In this document: positions 16,107-23,600 of the stretch, in pieces
Layout of the letters: every line of letters begins with the position of its first letter
How positions within the stretch are numbered: the stretch's first letter is position 1
Assembly: GCA_944383645.1 (NCBI GenBank)
Contig: CALWQJ010000004.1
Location: forward strand, 1-44,988
DNA: 44,988 nt
Direction of reading: 5' to 3'
DNA from: an uncultured Merdimonas sp.
GTDB lineage: Bacteria > Bacillota > Clostridia > Lachnospirales > Lachnospiraceae
Notes under the pieces: model-generated
The model's input: the letters and a program-made list of their open reading frames with translations, nothing else
Database searches by the model: none
Told to the model about the DNA's origin: nothing
Made by a program: the position numbers and the translations under genes

Positions 16107-16910
16107 ATGAGAGAGAAGATGCCAGAGAAAACAGCAGAGAAAATACCAGAGAAAATACCAGAGAAGACGCCAAAGAAGGCGCCAGGAAAGCGGCAGCACT
16201 GGCGGGCGGGCAATATGCTCTATCCCCTGCCGGCAGTCATGATAAGCTGCGCCAGGGCAGGTGAGAAACCGAATATTATCACAGCGGCATGGGTCGGGAC
16301 AATCTGTTCCGACCCTGCTATGGTATCCGTCTCCATCCGGCCGGAGCGGTATTCCTACGATATTATCCGGGAGACGGGCGAATTCGTCATCAACCTGACG
16401 ACGGAGGAGCTGGCGTACGCCACAGATTACTGCGGCGTGCGCTCCGGCCGGGACGTGGACAAGTTCCGGGAAATGGGGCTTACGCCAGGCAAAGCGCAGC
16501 ATTTAAGCCTGGCTCCGGTTATCCTGGAAAGCCCGGTGAATATCGAGTGCCGGGTGACAGAGGTGAAGGAGCTGGGGAGCCACCACATGTTCCTGGCCAG
16601 GGTGCTGGGCGTGAGCGTGGACGAGGCTTATCTGAATGAGAAAGGACGCTTCGAGCTGAACGAGACGGGGCTTATCGCCTATTCCCACGGGACCTACCTG
16701 ACCCTGGGAAAGCCCTGCGGGAGCTTCGGCTTCAGCGTGAGAAAGAAAAATGAAGACAGAAAAGAAAAAGAACGTCGTGCTGATCGGGATGCCGGGCGCG
16801 GGAAAGAGCACCATCGGCGTGATTCTGGCAAAGGTGCTGGGAAAGGACTTCATCGACGCAGACCTGGTGATCCAAAAAAAGGAGGGACGTCTGCTCAGAG
16901 AAATCATTGA
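16107..16910 (+). CDS. Flavin reductase-like (FMN-binding) protein with probable frameshifted C-terminus
   Basis: FMN-binding split-barrel flavin reductase/flavoredoxin family; the real domain spans from GNMLYPLPAVMISC to KPCGSFGFSV. The start is ATG 16107 with GGAGG 5 bases upstream; an alternative ATG at 16041 overlaps the ppaC stop. The N-terminus has a repetitive Pro-Glu-Lys linker. Odd point: after SFGFSVRKKN the frame runs about 160 bases into aroK and yields a basic, low-complexity tail unlike the family. A one-base gain in the A run at 16746-16750 would instead give Lys and a TGA overlapping the aroK ATG. So an indel, or slippage, is likely near 16746-16750. Confidence 0.75.
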   Translation: MREKMPEKTAEKIPEKIPEKTPKKAPGKRQHWRAGNMLYPLPAVMISCARAGEKPNIITAAWVGTICSDPAMVSVSIRPERYSYDIIRETGEFVINLTTEELAYATDYCGVRSGRDVDKFREMGLTPGKAQHLSLAPVILESPVNIECRVTEVKELGSHHMFLARVLGVSVDEAYLNEKGRFELNETGLIAYSHGTYLTLGKPCGSFGFSVRKKNEDRKEKERRADRDAGRGKEHHRRDSGKGAGKGLHRRRPGDPKKGGTSAQRNH

Positions 16911-17271
16911 GCAGGAGGGACCGGACGGCTTTCTGGCTGTGGAAGAGCGGGTGAACGCAGGGATCTGCCCGGACGCGGCTGTGATCGCCACTGGCGGCAG
17001 CGTGGTCTACGGACAGCGGGCCATGGAGCATCTGGGCCGGATCGGCGCCATCGTCTATCTGAAGCTTTCTTATCCGGCGGTGGAATCCCGTCTGCGGGAT
17101 ATCCGGGGACGGGGCGTGGTACTGCGGGACGGGCAGACGCTCCTGGATCTCTATCAGGAAAGAGCCGTGCTCTACGAGCGCTATGCGGATGTGACCGTGG
17201 AGGAAGACGGACTCGGGGTGGAAGAAACCTTAGAAAAAACTTTACAAGCCCTGGAAATGCTGATAGAATAA
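16750..17271 (+). CDS. aroK: Shikimate kinase
   Basis: 173 aa. It phosphorylates shikimate at the 3-OH in the chorismate pathway. P-loop GMPGAGKST at about 13-21, shikimate-binding D-A-D in FIDAD, the E-R pair in VEERV, and TGGSVV near residue 79. The lid Arg is in RGRGVVLR. The length is normal for the family. The ATG lies inside the flavin reductase frame with no clear ribosome binding site, which implies translational coupling. No other aro gene is in the window. Confidence 0.9.
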   Translation: MKTEKKKNVVLIGMPGAGKSTIGVILAKVLGKDFIDADLVIQKKEGRLLREIIEQEGPDGFLAVEERVNAGICPDAAVIATGGSVVYGQRAMEHLGRIGAIVYLKLSYPAVESRLRDIRGRGVVLRDGQTLLDLYQERAVLYERYADVTVEEDGLGVEETLEKTLQALEMLIE

Positions 17272-17275
17272 GAAA

Positions 17276-17292
17276 TGTTACAAAAGTATTAC
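17276..17292 (+). promoter_or_regulatory. Possible WalR box upstream of the M23 peptidase
   Basis: TGTTAC, five bases, then TATTAC, matching the WalR consensus TGTWAH-N5-TGTWAH at 11 of 12 positions. It lies 50 bases before a cell-wall hydrolase gene, the typical WalRK target class. A small hairpin (TTCCGTGG/CCGCGGAA) follows at about 17308-17332. Confidence 0.35.
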
Positions 17293-17341
17293 ACAGCCTG
17301 AAATCTTCCGTGGCTGCAAAAACCGCGGAACTGAGAAACGA

Positions 17342-18964
17342 ATGAGCAGAAAGAAATTATTTTTTAATAAAAGATCAAAACTGACCTTTGTGGAAGCCAT
17401 GGTGCTCACCTGCGGCTGCATGCTGGTGGGCGTGCCCCTTCTGGGAAGCGGCTTCGGGGATGGGAACAGCTATTATGAGGTGACGCTGGAGGGAAAGGTC
17501 GTCGGCTCCGTGCGCAACCCTGGCGTGGTGGAAAACGCCTTCCTGGAAGCGAGGGCCCGGATTTCCCGGGAGACGGAAGGGCTGGTGCTGGCGGATGTGG
17601 AATACGAGCTTGACAAGGTGCCGAAGATATTCGGAAGCACCATGGACCCGGAGACGCTGACGGAGGCCATTTACCAGGAGCTTCAGAACGTGGTGGCGAC
17701 CGCGAAGAAAAAGGCTTATCAGCTGAAGATCAACGAATTTACAGTGACTCTGGGCGGCTACCAGGACGTGATGGACGTGCTGTACGCGGCCAAGAACCGG
17801 TACGATACAGAAAATGAGTTCCAGATCAGCATCGTGTCCGACGCGGAGCGGGAGCTGAACGTCTACACCGTGGACGTCTCCCGGCAGCAGACGGAAGAGA
17901 CCATGGAGCAGGCGAAGCCCACAGGCATCGCGGCGGTCCCGGGGACCAGCGCGGGCATCGGCGATTTCGATGTGAGCCATGCGGTGGAGGACGTCATCAC
18001 GGAGACGGTGACCCAGGAGGATGTGGAGAACGCCGGAAAGGAAGAGGACGATCTGACAGCGGTGACGGAGGACGGCCTGCGGGATGTGGATTTCACCGAG
18101 AAGGTGGAGATCGCGGAGGCCTATGTCTCTGCGGATCAGATCACGCCCACCGACGAGGCTATCGAGATGGTGACCAAGGAGACGGCCAAGAATACCGTCT
18201 ACGAGGTGCAGCCGGGAGATACCCTGTCTGTCATCGCGAACAGCAACGGGCTCTACGTGGCGGACGTGCTGGCTCTGAACGAGGGACTTTCCGAGAGCAC
18301 GGTCCTTCATCCGGGCGACCAGATTATCATCACAGTGCCGGAACCGGAGCTTACGGTGACGACGGTGGAGGAAGCCACCTATGAAGAAGATTATTTCGCG
18401 GAAGTGCAGTATATAGACAACGACGAGTGGTACACGACGGATACCGTCGTGCGCCAGGAGCCGGTGGCGGGCCACCATGAGGTGACGGCTCTTATCACCA
18501 GCGAGAACGGCAAGGAGACGGGCCGGGAGATCATCGCGGAGACGGTCATGACAGAGCCGGTGCCCGAGATCATCGAGCGCGGCACCCAGACGCCGCCCAC
18601 CTACATCAAGCCGCTGTCCGGCGGACGCTTCAGCTCCGGCTTCAAGTGGAGATGGGGCCGCCAGCACAAGGGCATAGACTGGGCGACTCCTGTGGGAACC
18701 TCGATCTTCGCCTCCTGCGGCGGCACCGTGACCCAGGCAGGCTGGTTCAGCAGCTACGGCAACTGCGTCACCATCCGCCATCCGGACGGCAATCAGACCC
18801 GCTACGCCCATTTAAGCCGCGTGCTGGTATCTGTGGGCGAAAGTGTGGAGCAGGGCGAGCGCATCGCCTTAAGCGGCAATACCGGGCGGAGCACCGGGCC
18901 CCATCTGCATTTCGAGATTATCGTGAACGGAAGCCAGGTGGATCCGCTGACGATACTGGAGTAG
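17342..18964 (+). CDS. Secreted LysM-G5-M23 peptidoglycan hydrolase
   Basis: 540 aa. N-terminal signal/anchor (about 14-36), a long extracellular region, LysM (about 285-331, beginning YEVQPGDTLSVIANSNG), a G5 domain (about 335-413), and an M23 endopeptidase domain (about 423-540). Zinc ligands of the lysostaphin-type site are visible: His442 and Asp446 in HKGIDWA, and HLHFE at 521-525. It should cleave peptide cross-links in the wall, with LysM and G5 binding glycan. Clostridial relatives with this architecture act in growth or sporulation. It is followed by a hairpin terminator. Confidence 0.93.
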   Translation: MSRKKLFFNKRSKLTFVEAMVLTCGCMLVGVPLLGSGFGDGNSYYEVTLEGKVVGSVRNPGVVENAFLEARARISRETEGLVLADVEYELDKVPKIFGSTMDPETLTEAIYQELQNVVATAKKKAYQLKINEFTVTLGGYQDVMDVLYAAKNRYDTENEFQISIVSDAERELNVYTVDVSRQQTEETMEQAKPTGIAAVPGTSAGIGDFDVSHAVEDVITETVTQEDVENAGKEEDDLTAVTEDGLRDVDFTEKVEIAEAYVSADQITPTDEAIEMVTKETAKNTVYEVQPGDTLSVIANSNGLYVADVLALNEGLSESTVLHPGDQIIITVPEPELTVTTVEEATYEEDYFAEVQYIDNDEWYTTDTVVRQEPVAGHHEVTALITSENGKETGREIIAETVMTEPVPEIIERGTQTPPTYIKPLSGGRFSSGFKWRWGRQHKGIDWATPVGTSIFASCGGTVTQAGWFSSYGNCVTIRHPDGNQTRYAHLSRVLVSVGESVEQGERIALSGNTGRSTGPHLHFEIIVNGSQVDPLTILE

Positions 18965-18978
18965 AATAGAAATGGACA

Positions 18979-19024
18979 GGGGAACATCTCTTGAAACAAA
19001 ATCAAGAAGATGTTCTCTTGCTTT
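18979..19024 (+). terminator. Hairpin terminator after the M23 peptidase
   Basis: GGGGAACATCTCTTGA pairs with TCAAGAAGATGTTCTC with one bulge; it is followed by the T-rich TTGCTTTAT. Confidence 0.6.
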
Positions 19025-19031
19025 ATCTGAC

Positions 19032-19048
19032 TTTACAGAGACTTTACA
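19032..19048 (+). promoter_or_regulatory. Two TTTACA repeats at 11-bp spacing
   Basis: TTTACA at 19032 and again at 19043 fit the spacing of response-regulator half-sites (PhoP consensus TT(A/C/T)A(C/T)A). They lie upstream of a TATAAT at 19104-19109 and the small membrane peptide gene. Two half-sites are weak evidence alone. Confidence 0.3.
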
Positions 19049-19154
19049 GAAACCTGCCCGAAAATTTGCACAGACAGGATAGAAAAATTAACATACTGCC
19101 GCCTATAATGATCTCGAACACAGAAATTCAACATGGTCTGAAAGAAGGGATAGC

Positions 19155-19268
19155 ATGCAGGCGGGAAACGGTGTGGATCTGATGCTCTTTGTGCAGGTGT
19201 TTTGGGTAGCGGCATGTATGGTGGGAATGGCTGTCTGCCTGATTCGAAGCAGAAGAAAAGAAAACTGA
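19155..19268 (+). CDS. Putative 37-aa single-pass membrane peptide
   Basis: A short ORF: a polar N-terminus (MQAGNGVD), one hydrophobic helix (about 8-29, LMLFVQVFWVAACMVGMA) and a basic tail RSRRKEN that would stay cytoplasmic. GAAGGGA lies 6 bases before the ATG, a TATAAT at 19104-19109 is upstream, and a strong terminator follows at 19327. This organisation of promoter, RBS, ORF and terminator supports a real gene. No family is recognised; a regulatory or complex-stabilising membrane peptide is possible. The stretch 18965-19405 otherwise holds only these signals. Confidence 0.45.
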   Translation: MQAGNGVDLMLFVQVFWVAACMVGMAVCLIRSRRKEN

Positions 19269-19326
19269 GCAAGTACTAGAAAACATGAATTCCATTTCTT
19301 TTACATCTTTTACATCTTGTTATGCG

Positions 19327-19367
19327 GCCTAATCAGCTGGCAGGAGCCAGAAATGATTAGGCTTTTA
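19327..19367 (+). terminator. Intrinsic terminator after the membrane peptide
   Basis: GCCTAATCA (19327-19335) and TGATTAGGC (19354-19362) form a perfect 9-bp stem, extended inside by CTGGC/GCCAG pairing, followed by TTTT. It marks the left side of the AT-rich island. Confidence 0.75.
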
Positions 19368-19405
19368 TAATGTAGAAAAATTAGGCATTCTTTGCCATAC
19401 TTCTT

Positions 19406-20161
19406 TTAAGTAATTTCAAAACGATTTTCGTAATTTTTAAAATGAAGTAACTGTTCTTTTGAAAGAGCTTTTTCCGTAATAATATGATCAATTTTTTCTA
19501 AAGGACTTACCTGAATCAAATTTCGAATTCCCAGTTTACTGGAATCAATCAATGCAAAGGTTTCATTTGCGATGGACAGCATCGCTCTTTTGACCATAAC
19601 AGCTCGTTCATTCAATTCACTTAATCCCCATTCCGCTGTTAACCCCATGGATGAAATAAAAGCTTTTTGGACAGCATAATTCTGTAACTGAGCCTCTGTC
19701 ATTCTGCCCACAAAACACATAGAAGAAGAAAGGAGTATTCCGCCGGCACAAATAACAGTAATTTTATCTTTCGTAGAAAGAAGCGTTGTTATATAAACAG
19801 AATTGGTTATTACTGTCAAAGGCATGTTAGGAAGCAATTCGGCAAGAGCAAATACAGAGGAACTGGAATCAAGAATAATTTGATCGCCAGACTCAATATA
19901 AGTTAATGCTTTTTGCGCAATTTGTTTTTTGGCTTCTGCGTTTTCAATAGAACGCATAAAATGAGGAATTTCAGGCTGACTGTTAAGTATTGTGGCCCCG
20001 CCCCTTGTCCGTGAGATTGGGTAGGATAAGGCTAAGTCTGCAAGATCTCTGCGAATTGTCTGGCTGGAAACATTATACAGACTGCATAGTTCTTCTACAT
20101 AAACAGAACCATTGGAATTTAATCGTTGAAGAATGTCTTGCTGTCTTTCACTGACTAACAT
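19406..20161 (-). CDS. DeoR family transcriptional repressor
   Basis: 251 aa. The N-terminal HTH (about 5-57) includes RQQDILQRL and VSSQTIRRDLADL. The C-terminal DeoR sensor domain (about 75-235) binds phosphorylated sugars in known members, with the typical GDQIILDSSSS and TVITNS segments. It is transcribed away from the catabolic operon, the usual arrangement for a local repressor induced by a pathway sugar phosphate. AGGTGA precedes its ATG. Three AAACAACAT repeats in the divergent region are the natural operator candidates. Confidence 0.9.
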   Translation of the reverse strand: MLVSERQQDILQRLNSNGSVYVEELCSLYNVSSQTIRRDLADLALSYPISRTRGGATILNSQPEIPHFMRSIENAEAKKQIAQKALTYIESGDQIILDSSSSVFALAELLPNMPLTVITNSVYITTLLSTKDKITVICAGGILLSSSMCFVGRMTEAQLQNYAVQKAFISSMGLTAEWGLSELNERAVMVKRAMLSIANETFALIDSSKLGIRNLIQVSPLEKIDHIITEKALSKEQLLHFKNYENRFEIT

Positions 20162-20323
20162 TAAAAATCACCTCGTACTTAATCCATTTAATCCATTAAA
20201 TGCCATTAAAATTAAATCTTTAAAATATAGTAACTTAAAAGTATAGGAAATTGCAAGTGTTAATTTAAAGATATGTCGATATTTCAACATATATAATCAT
20301 TCCAATGAACAAAATGTAAAATG

Positions 20324-20394
20324 AAACAACATAAATGAAAATTAATGCTTGATAAACAACATTAAACGTGATAATATAAACATGAAAACAACAT
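20324..20394 (+). promoter_or_regulatory. Three AAACAACAT operator repeats
   Basis: Identical 9-mers at 20324-20332, 20354-20362 and 20386-20394, spaced 30 and 32 bp (three helical turns). The second lies in the promoter spacer just after the -35 and the third just past the expected start of transcription, positions suited to repression. A partial CAACAT occurs at 20285. The remaining part of 20162-20323 is AT-rich with a TTTAATCCAT-type direct repeat near the DeoR start. Confidence 0.55.
20349..20377 (+). promoter_or_regulatory. Promoter of the glycyl radical operon
   Basis: TTGATA (20349-20354), a 17-base spacer and TAATAT (20372-20377). Transcription would start near 20384, about 50 bases before the SDR start. 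Confidence 0.6.
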
Positions 20395-20433
20395 GAATTA
20401 CATAAAGGCTAAAGAAAGGAAAGGGGTGGGCAT

Positions 20434-21174
20434 GTGCAGGGAATGGCAGCATTGGTGACAGGAGGTTCTAGGGGAATCGGGAAAGCAACGGTATTAGCGT
20501 TAGAAAAACGAGGATGTTCGGTAACGTTTGTTTACCATTCTAATGCACAGGCGGCTTATGAACTGTGCGGGCAAATTACAGACTCTGGGGGAAAAGTGCA
20601 GGCACTGCAGGCTGATATATCAAAGGAGGAAGAAATTCAGAGAATTGTTCAAACTGCAAAAGAAAAATGGGGAAAACTGGATTATGTAATTCATTGTGCT
20701 GGAGTTATGAAAGATAGAGCTTTTGTGGATTTGTCCTCAGATGAATGGGATGAAATTTTGGACACAAACTTAAAGAGCGCGTATTTAATCACAAGATACA
20801 GTATTCCCTATTTAATGGAAAGCAAATGTGGAAGAATCATTTTATTAAGTTCACAGGCAGCGGAAACGGGTTCCTGCAATCATGCGCATTATGCAGCAGC
20901 AAAAGCAGGTATCCGTGGACTTGCATATACTTTGGCCAAAGAACTTGGAAAATATAACATTACTGTAAATATTGTTTCGCCGGGACGCATTCGAACGGAT
21001 ATGATAGAGGAACGAAAAAAAGGGCGCATAGAAGAATGGATGAGAATTACGCCTTTGGGGAGATTAGGAGAGCCAGAAGAGGTGGCAGAACCTATCGCAT
21101 TTCTATGTTCGGAAGGCGCAGGATATATAACTGGAGCCAATATTAATATTTCAGGCGGTTTGCTAATGGGGTAG
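20434..21174 (+). CDS. Short-chain dehydrogenase/reductase (FabG-like), first gene of the island operon
   Basis: 246-aa classical SDR: TGGSRGIG near the N-terminus, CAG in place of NNAG (VIHCAGVMKDR), catalytic Ser in LLSSQA, YAAAK (Tyr, Lys), and the C-terminal ISGG. It would oxidise or reduce a hydroxyl/keto group of the pathway compound with NAD(P). The start is taken as GTG 20434, with AGGGG 7 bases upstream; ATG 20443 is the alternative and sits too close to that site. Sequence-wise it is FabG-like, but its place ahead of the radical enzyme, kinase and transporter argues for a sugar or polyol dehydrogenase. Confidence 0.85.
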   Translation: MQGMAALVTGGSRGIGKATVLALEKRGCSVTFVYHSNAQAAYELCGQITDSGGKVQALQADISKEEEIQRIVQTAKEKWGKLDYVIHCAGVMKDRAFVDLSSDEWDEILDTNLKSAYLITRYSIPYLMESKCGRIILLSSQAAETGSCNHAHYAAAKAGIRGLAYTLAKELGKYNITVNIVSPGRIRTDMIEERKKGRIEEWMRITPLGRLGEPEEVAEPIAFLCSEGAGYITGANINISGGLLMG

Positions 21175-21189
21175 CAAGGAGGAAATGAA

Positions 21190-23583
21190 ATGATGAAGGA
21201 ATATGATTCTATTGCCATAACAGAAAGAGTAAAAAAACTAAAAACAACAGTTGTAGAAGCTGTTCCTGAAATTTGTATTGAAAGAGCAAAAATTGTAACA
21301 GAAGCGTATCAGAAATACGAAGCATATCCGGTAATTGTAAAAAGAGCCTTATCTCTTAAAATGGTTCTGGAAAAAATGAACATTTATGTGGAAAAAGGAG
21401 AGCTGATCGTTGGAAATCAGGCATATCGTACGCGCTGCGCGCCTATTTTTCCCGAGTACTCCTGGGATTGGATTCTTGATGAAATAGATGAATTTGAAAA
21501 AAGAAGGACGGACAGATTTGTTATAACAGAAAAAAGCAAACAGGAACTTCGAGAGATTCTTCCATATTGGCGGGGAAAAACACTTCGTGATACGGCGGAA
21601 ACGTGTCAGACTCAAGAAGTTTTTGATGCTACAAAAGTCGGGATTATAGAATGGGTTGGCAATGTGACGTCGGGAGAAGGACATATTGCGGTCGATTATA
21701 AAATGTGCATGGATATGGGATTTGGCGGTATAAAAGCTTGGGCGGAAAAACGCCTTGAATCCTTGAACTTAAGCGAGCCAGAAAGTGTTTTGCAGCAAGA
21801 TTTTCTGAAGGCCGTTGTTATCGTTATGCAGGCAGGAATTGATTTTGGAAAAAGATTTTTTTCCCTTGTACAAAAGGAATTGACAGAATTGCCGGAAGAT
21901 CAGAAAAAAATTTTATCTGTACTGCAGAATGTTCCGGAAAATCCTCCCAAGACATTGCATGAAGCACTTCAAATGCTTTGGTTTGCTCATTTGATTCTGC
22001 AAATTGAAGCAAGCGGACATTCCATGTCTATGGGAAGGGTGGATCAATATCTTTATCCTTATTACCTTCATGACATTGAAAATGGAATTTTAAGCAACGC
22101 GGATGTAGTAGAATTACTGGATTGTTTTTATATTAAATTATTTTCTATTAATAAATTGCGCACCTATGGGCACTCCAGGGTTTTGGCAGGATACCCCACC
22201 TATCAAAATATTTCAGTAGGAGGACAGAAAGCAGATGGGTCCGATGCTGTCAATAATTTGTCATATTGTATGTTGAAGGCATTGTCACATGTGCAGTTGT
22301 CTGAACCAAATTTTTATATCCGATATCATAAAAATATCAATCAGGATTTTATGCATAAGGCGCTTGAAGTAGTATCTCAGGGAAATGGAATGCCGGCTTT
22401 TTTAAACGACAAAGTTTGTATAGCGTCATTGATGGACAGAGGCATTAGCTACGAGGATGCGGTTGAATATTCCTCTATGGGATGTTTGGAAATAGAAGTG
22501 CCAGGCAAATGGGGATACCGTGCAAATGGAAAGAGTAAATTCAATATGGCCAAGGTGTTGGAATTGGCCATATATGGAGGGGAGGATCCGCGTACAGGGA
22601 TTAGGCTGTGTGACACCGGAAAAAGTTTAAAAGATTGTAAGAGCTATGAAGAGTTTTTTGAACTATATAAAATGCAGATGAACTTTTTTATACGTCTTCA
22701 AGTGGAAGCGGATAATATCAACGATAATTGTATGCGGTACAAGGTTCCAGACGCATTTTGTTCTGCGCTTGTAAATGATTGTATAAAACGCGGTAAGTCA
22801 ATTAAAGAAGGAGGACCAGTCTATGACTGGGTCAGTGGAGCGCAATTGGGAGTGCCAAATGTAGGAAATTCTTTAGCGGCATTAAAAAAAGTCGTATTTG
22901 AAGATAAGACGTATACAGCGGAAGAAGTAGAAGAGGCCTTGCGCAATAATTTTTCTACAGAAAAGGGACGCTTAATTCGTAAAGCACTCATGGACAGTCC
23001 AAAGTATGGAAACGACGATAATAGTGTGGATTATATTACAAAACAGGCCTTTGATGTATATTGTGAAAAGATTTTAACGTATAAAAATATGCGTGAAGGT
23101 ATGGGGCCGAAAGGCTGCGGATGGTATGCATCCACAGTTACGCTGACATCCAATATTCCTGGAGGTGAAATTGTCGGAGCATTGCCAGATGGCCGTTTGG
23201 CTAAGACTCCATTGGCGGATGGCATATCTCCGGAGCACGGTACAGAACATGAGGGGCCGACTGCTGTGGCCAATTCCGCAGCAAAACTGTCTACACGACT
23301 GGTAACCGGAGGCCAGCTTTTGAATATGCGGTTCGTACCAGAGCTTTTAAAAAATAAAAAGGGTTGTGAAAGCGTACGGCAGTTAATTCATTCTTTCTTT
23401 GAACAGGATGGGTGGCATATTCAGTTTAATGTTGTATCGACAGAAATGCTGCTTGATGCGAAAAAACATCCTTCCAAATATAAGGATTTGGTGATTCGGG
23501 TTGCGGGATACAGCGCATTGTTTATAGCTTTGGATCCTGCCATTCAGGATGACATCATTTCACGTTCACAATATACCCTCTGA
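21190..23583 (+). CDS. Glycyl radical enzyme of the glycerol/diol dehydratase-like group, substrate unknown
   Basis: 797-aa pyruvate formate-lyase superfamily protein. The radical site is Gly773 in RVAGYSALF near the C-terminus, and the thiyl Cys is Cys432 in SMGCLEIEVPGK, with Glu434 two residues on as in C-O, C-N or C-S lyase members and unlike PFL, which has Cys-Cys. His165 (GEGHIAVDY) and His277-Ser278 (GHSMSMGRVDQY) match substrate-binding residues of glycerol dehydratase. The position of that enzyme's Asp447, 14 residues after the Cys, is Asn446 here. The cut is therefore probably a dehydration or related elimination on a polyol-like substrate. It needs the activase encoded at 28759. 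AGGAGG precedes ATG 21190. Confidence 0.9.
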   Translation: MMKEYDSIAITERVKKLKTTVVEAVPEICIERAKIVTEAYQKYEAYPVIVKRALSLKMVLEKMNIYVEKGELIVGNQAYRTRCAPIFPEYSWDWILDEIDEFEKRRTDRFVITEKSKQELREILPYWRGKTLRDTAETCQTQEVFDATKVGIIEWVGNVTSGEGHIAVDYKMCMDMGFGGIKAWAEKRLESLNLSEPESVLQQDFLKAVVIVMQAGIDFGKRFFSLVQKELTELPEDQKKILSVLQNVPENPPKTLHEALQMLWFAHLILQIEASGHSMSMGRVDQYLYPYYLHDIENGILSNADVVELLDCFYIKLFSINKLRTYGHSRVLAGYPTYQNISVGGQKADGSDAVNNLSYCMLKALSHVQLSEPNFYIRYHKNINQDFMHKALEVVSQGNGMPAFLNDKVCIASLMDRGISYEDAVEYSSMGCLEIEVPGKWGYRANGKSKFNMAKVLELAIYGGEDPRTGIRLCDTGKSLKDCKSYEEFFELYKMQMNFFIRLQVEADNINDNCMRYKVPDAFCSALVNDCIKRGKSIKEGGPVYDWVSGAQLGVPNVGNSLAALKKVVFEDKTYTAEEVEEALRNNFSTEKGRLIRKALMDSPKYGNDDNSVDYITKQAFDVYCEKILTYKNMREGMGPKGCGWYASTVTLTSNIPGGEIVGALPDGRLAKTPLADGISPEHGTEHEGPTAVANSAAKLSTRLVTGGQLLNMRFVPELLKNKKGCESVRQLIHSFFEQDGWHIQFNVVSTEMLLDAKKHPSKYKDLVIRVAGYSALFIALDPAIQDDIISRSQYTL

Positions 23584-23600
23584 AAGAAAGAAGAGATTTC

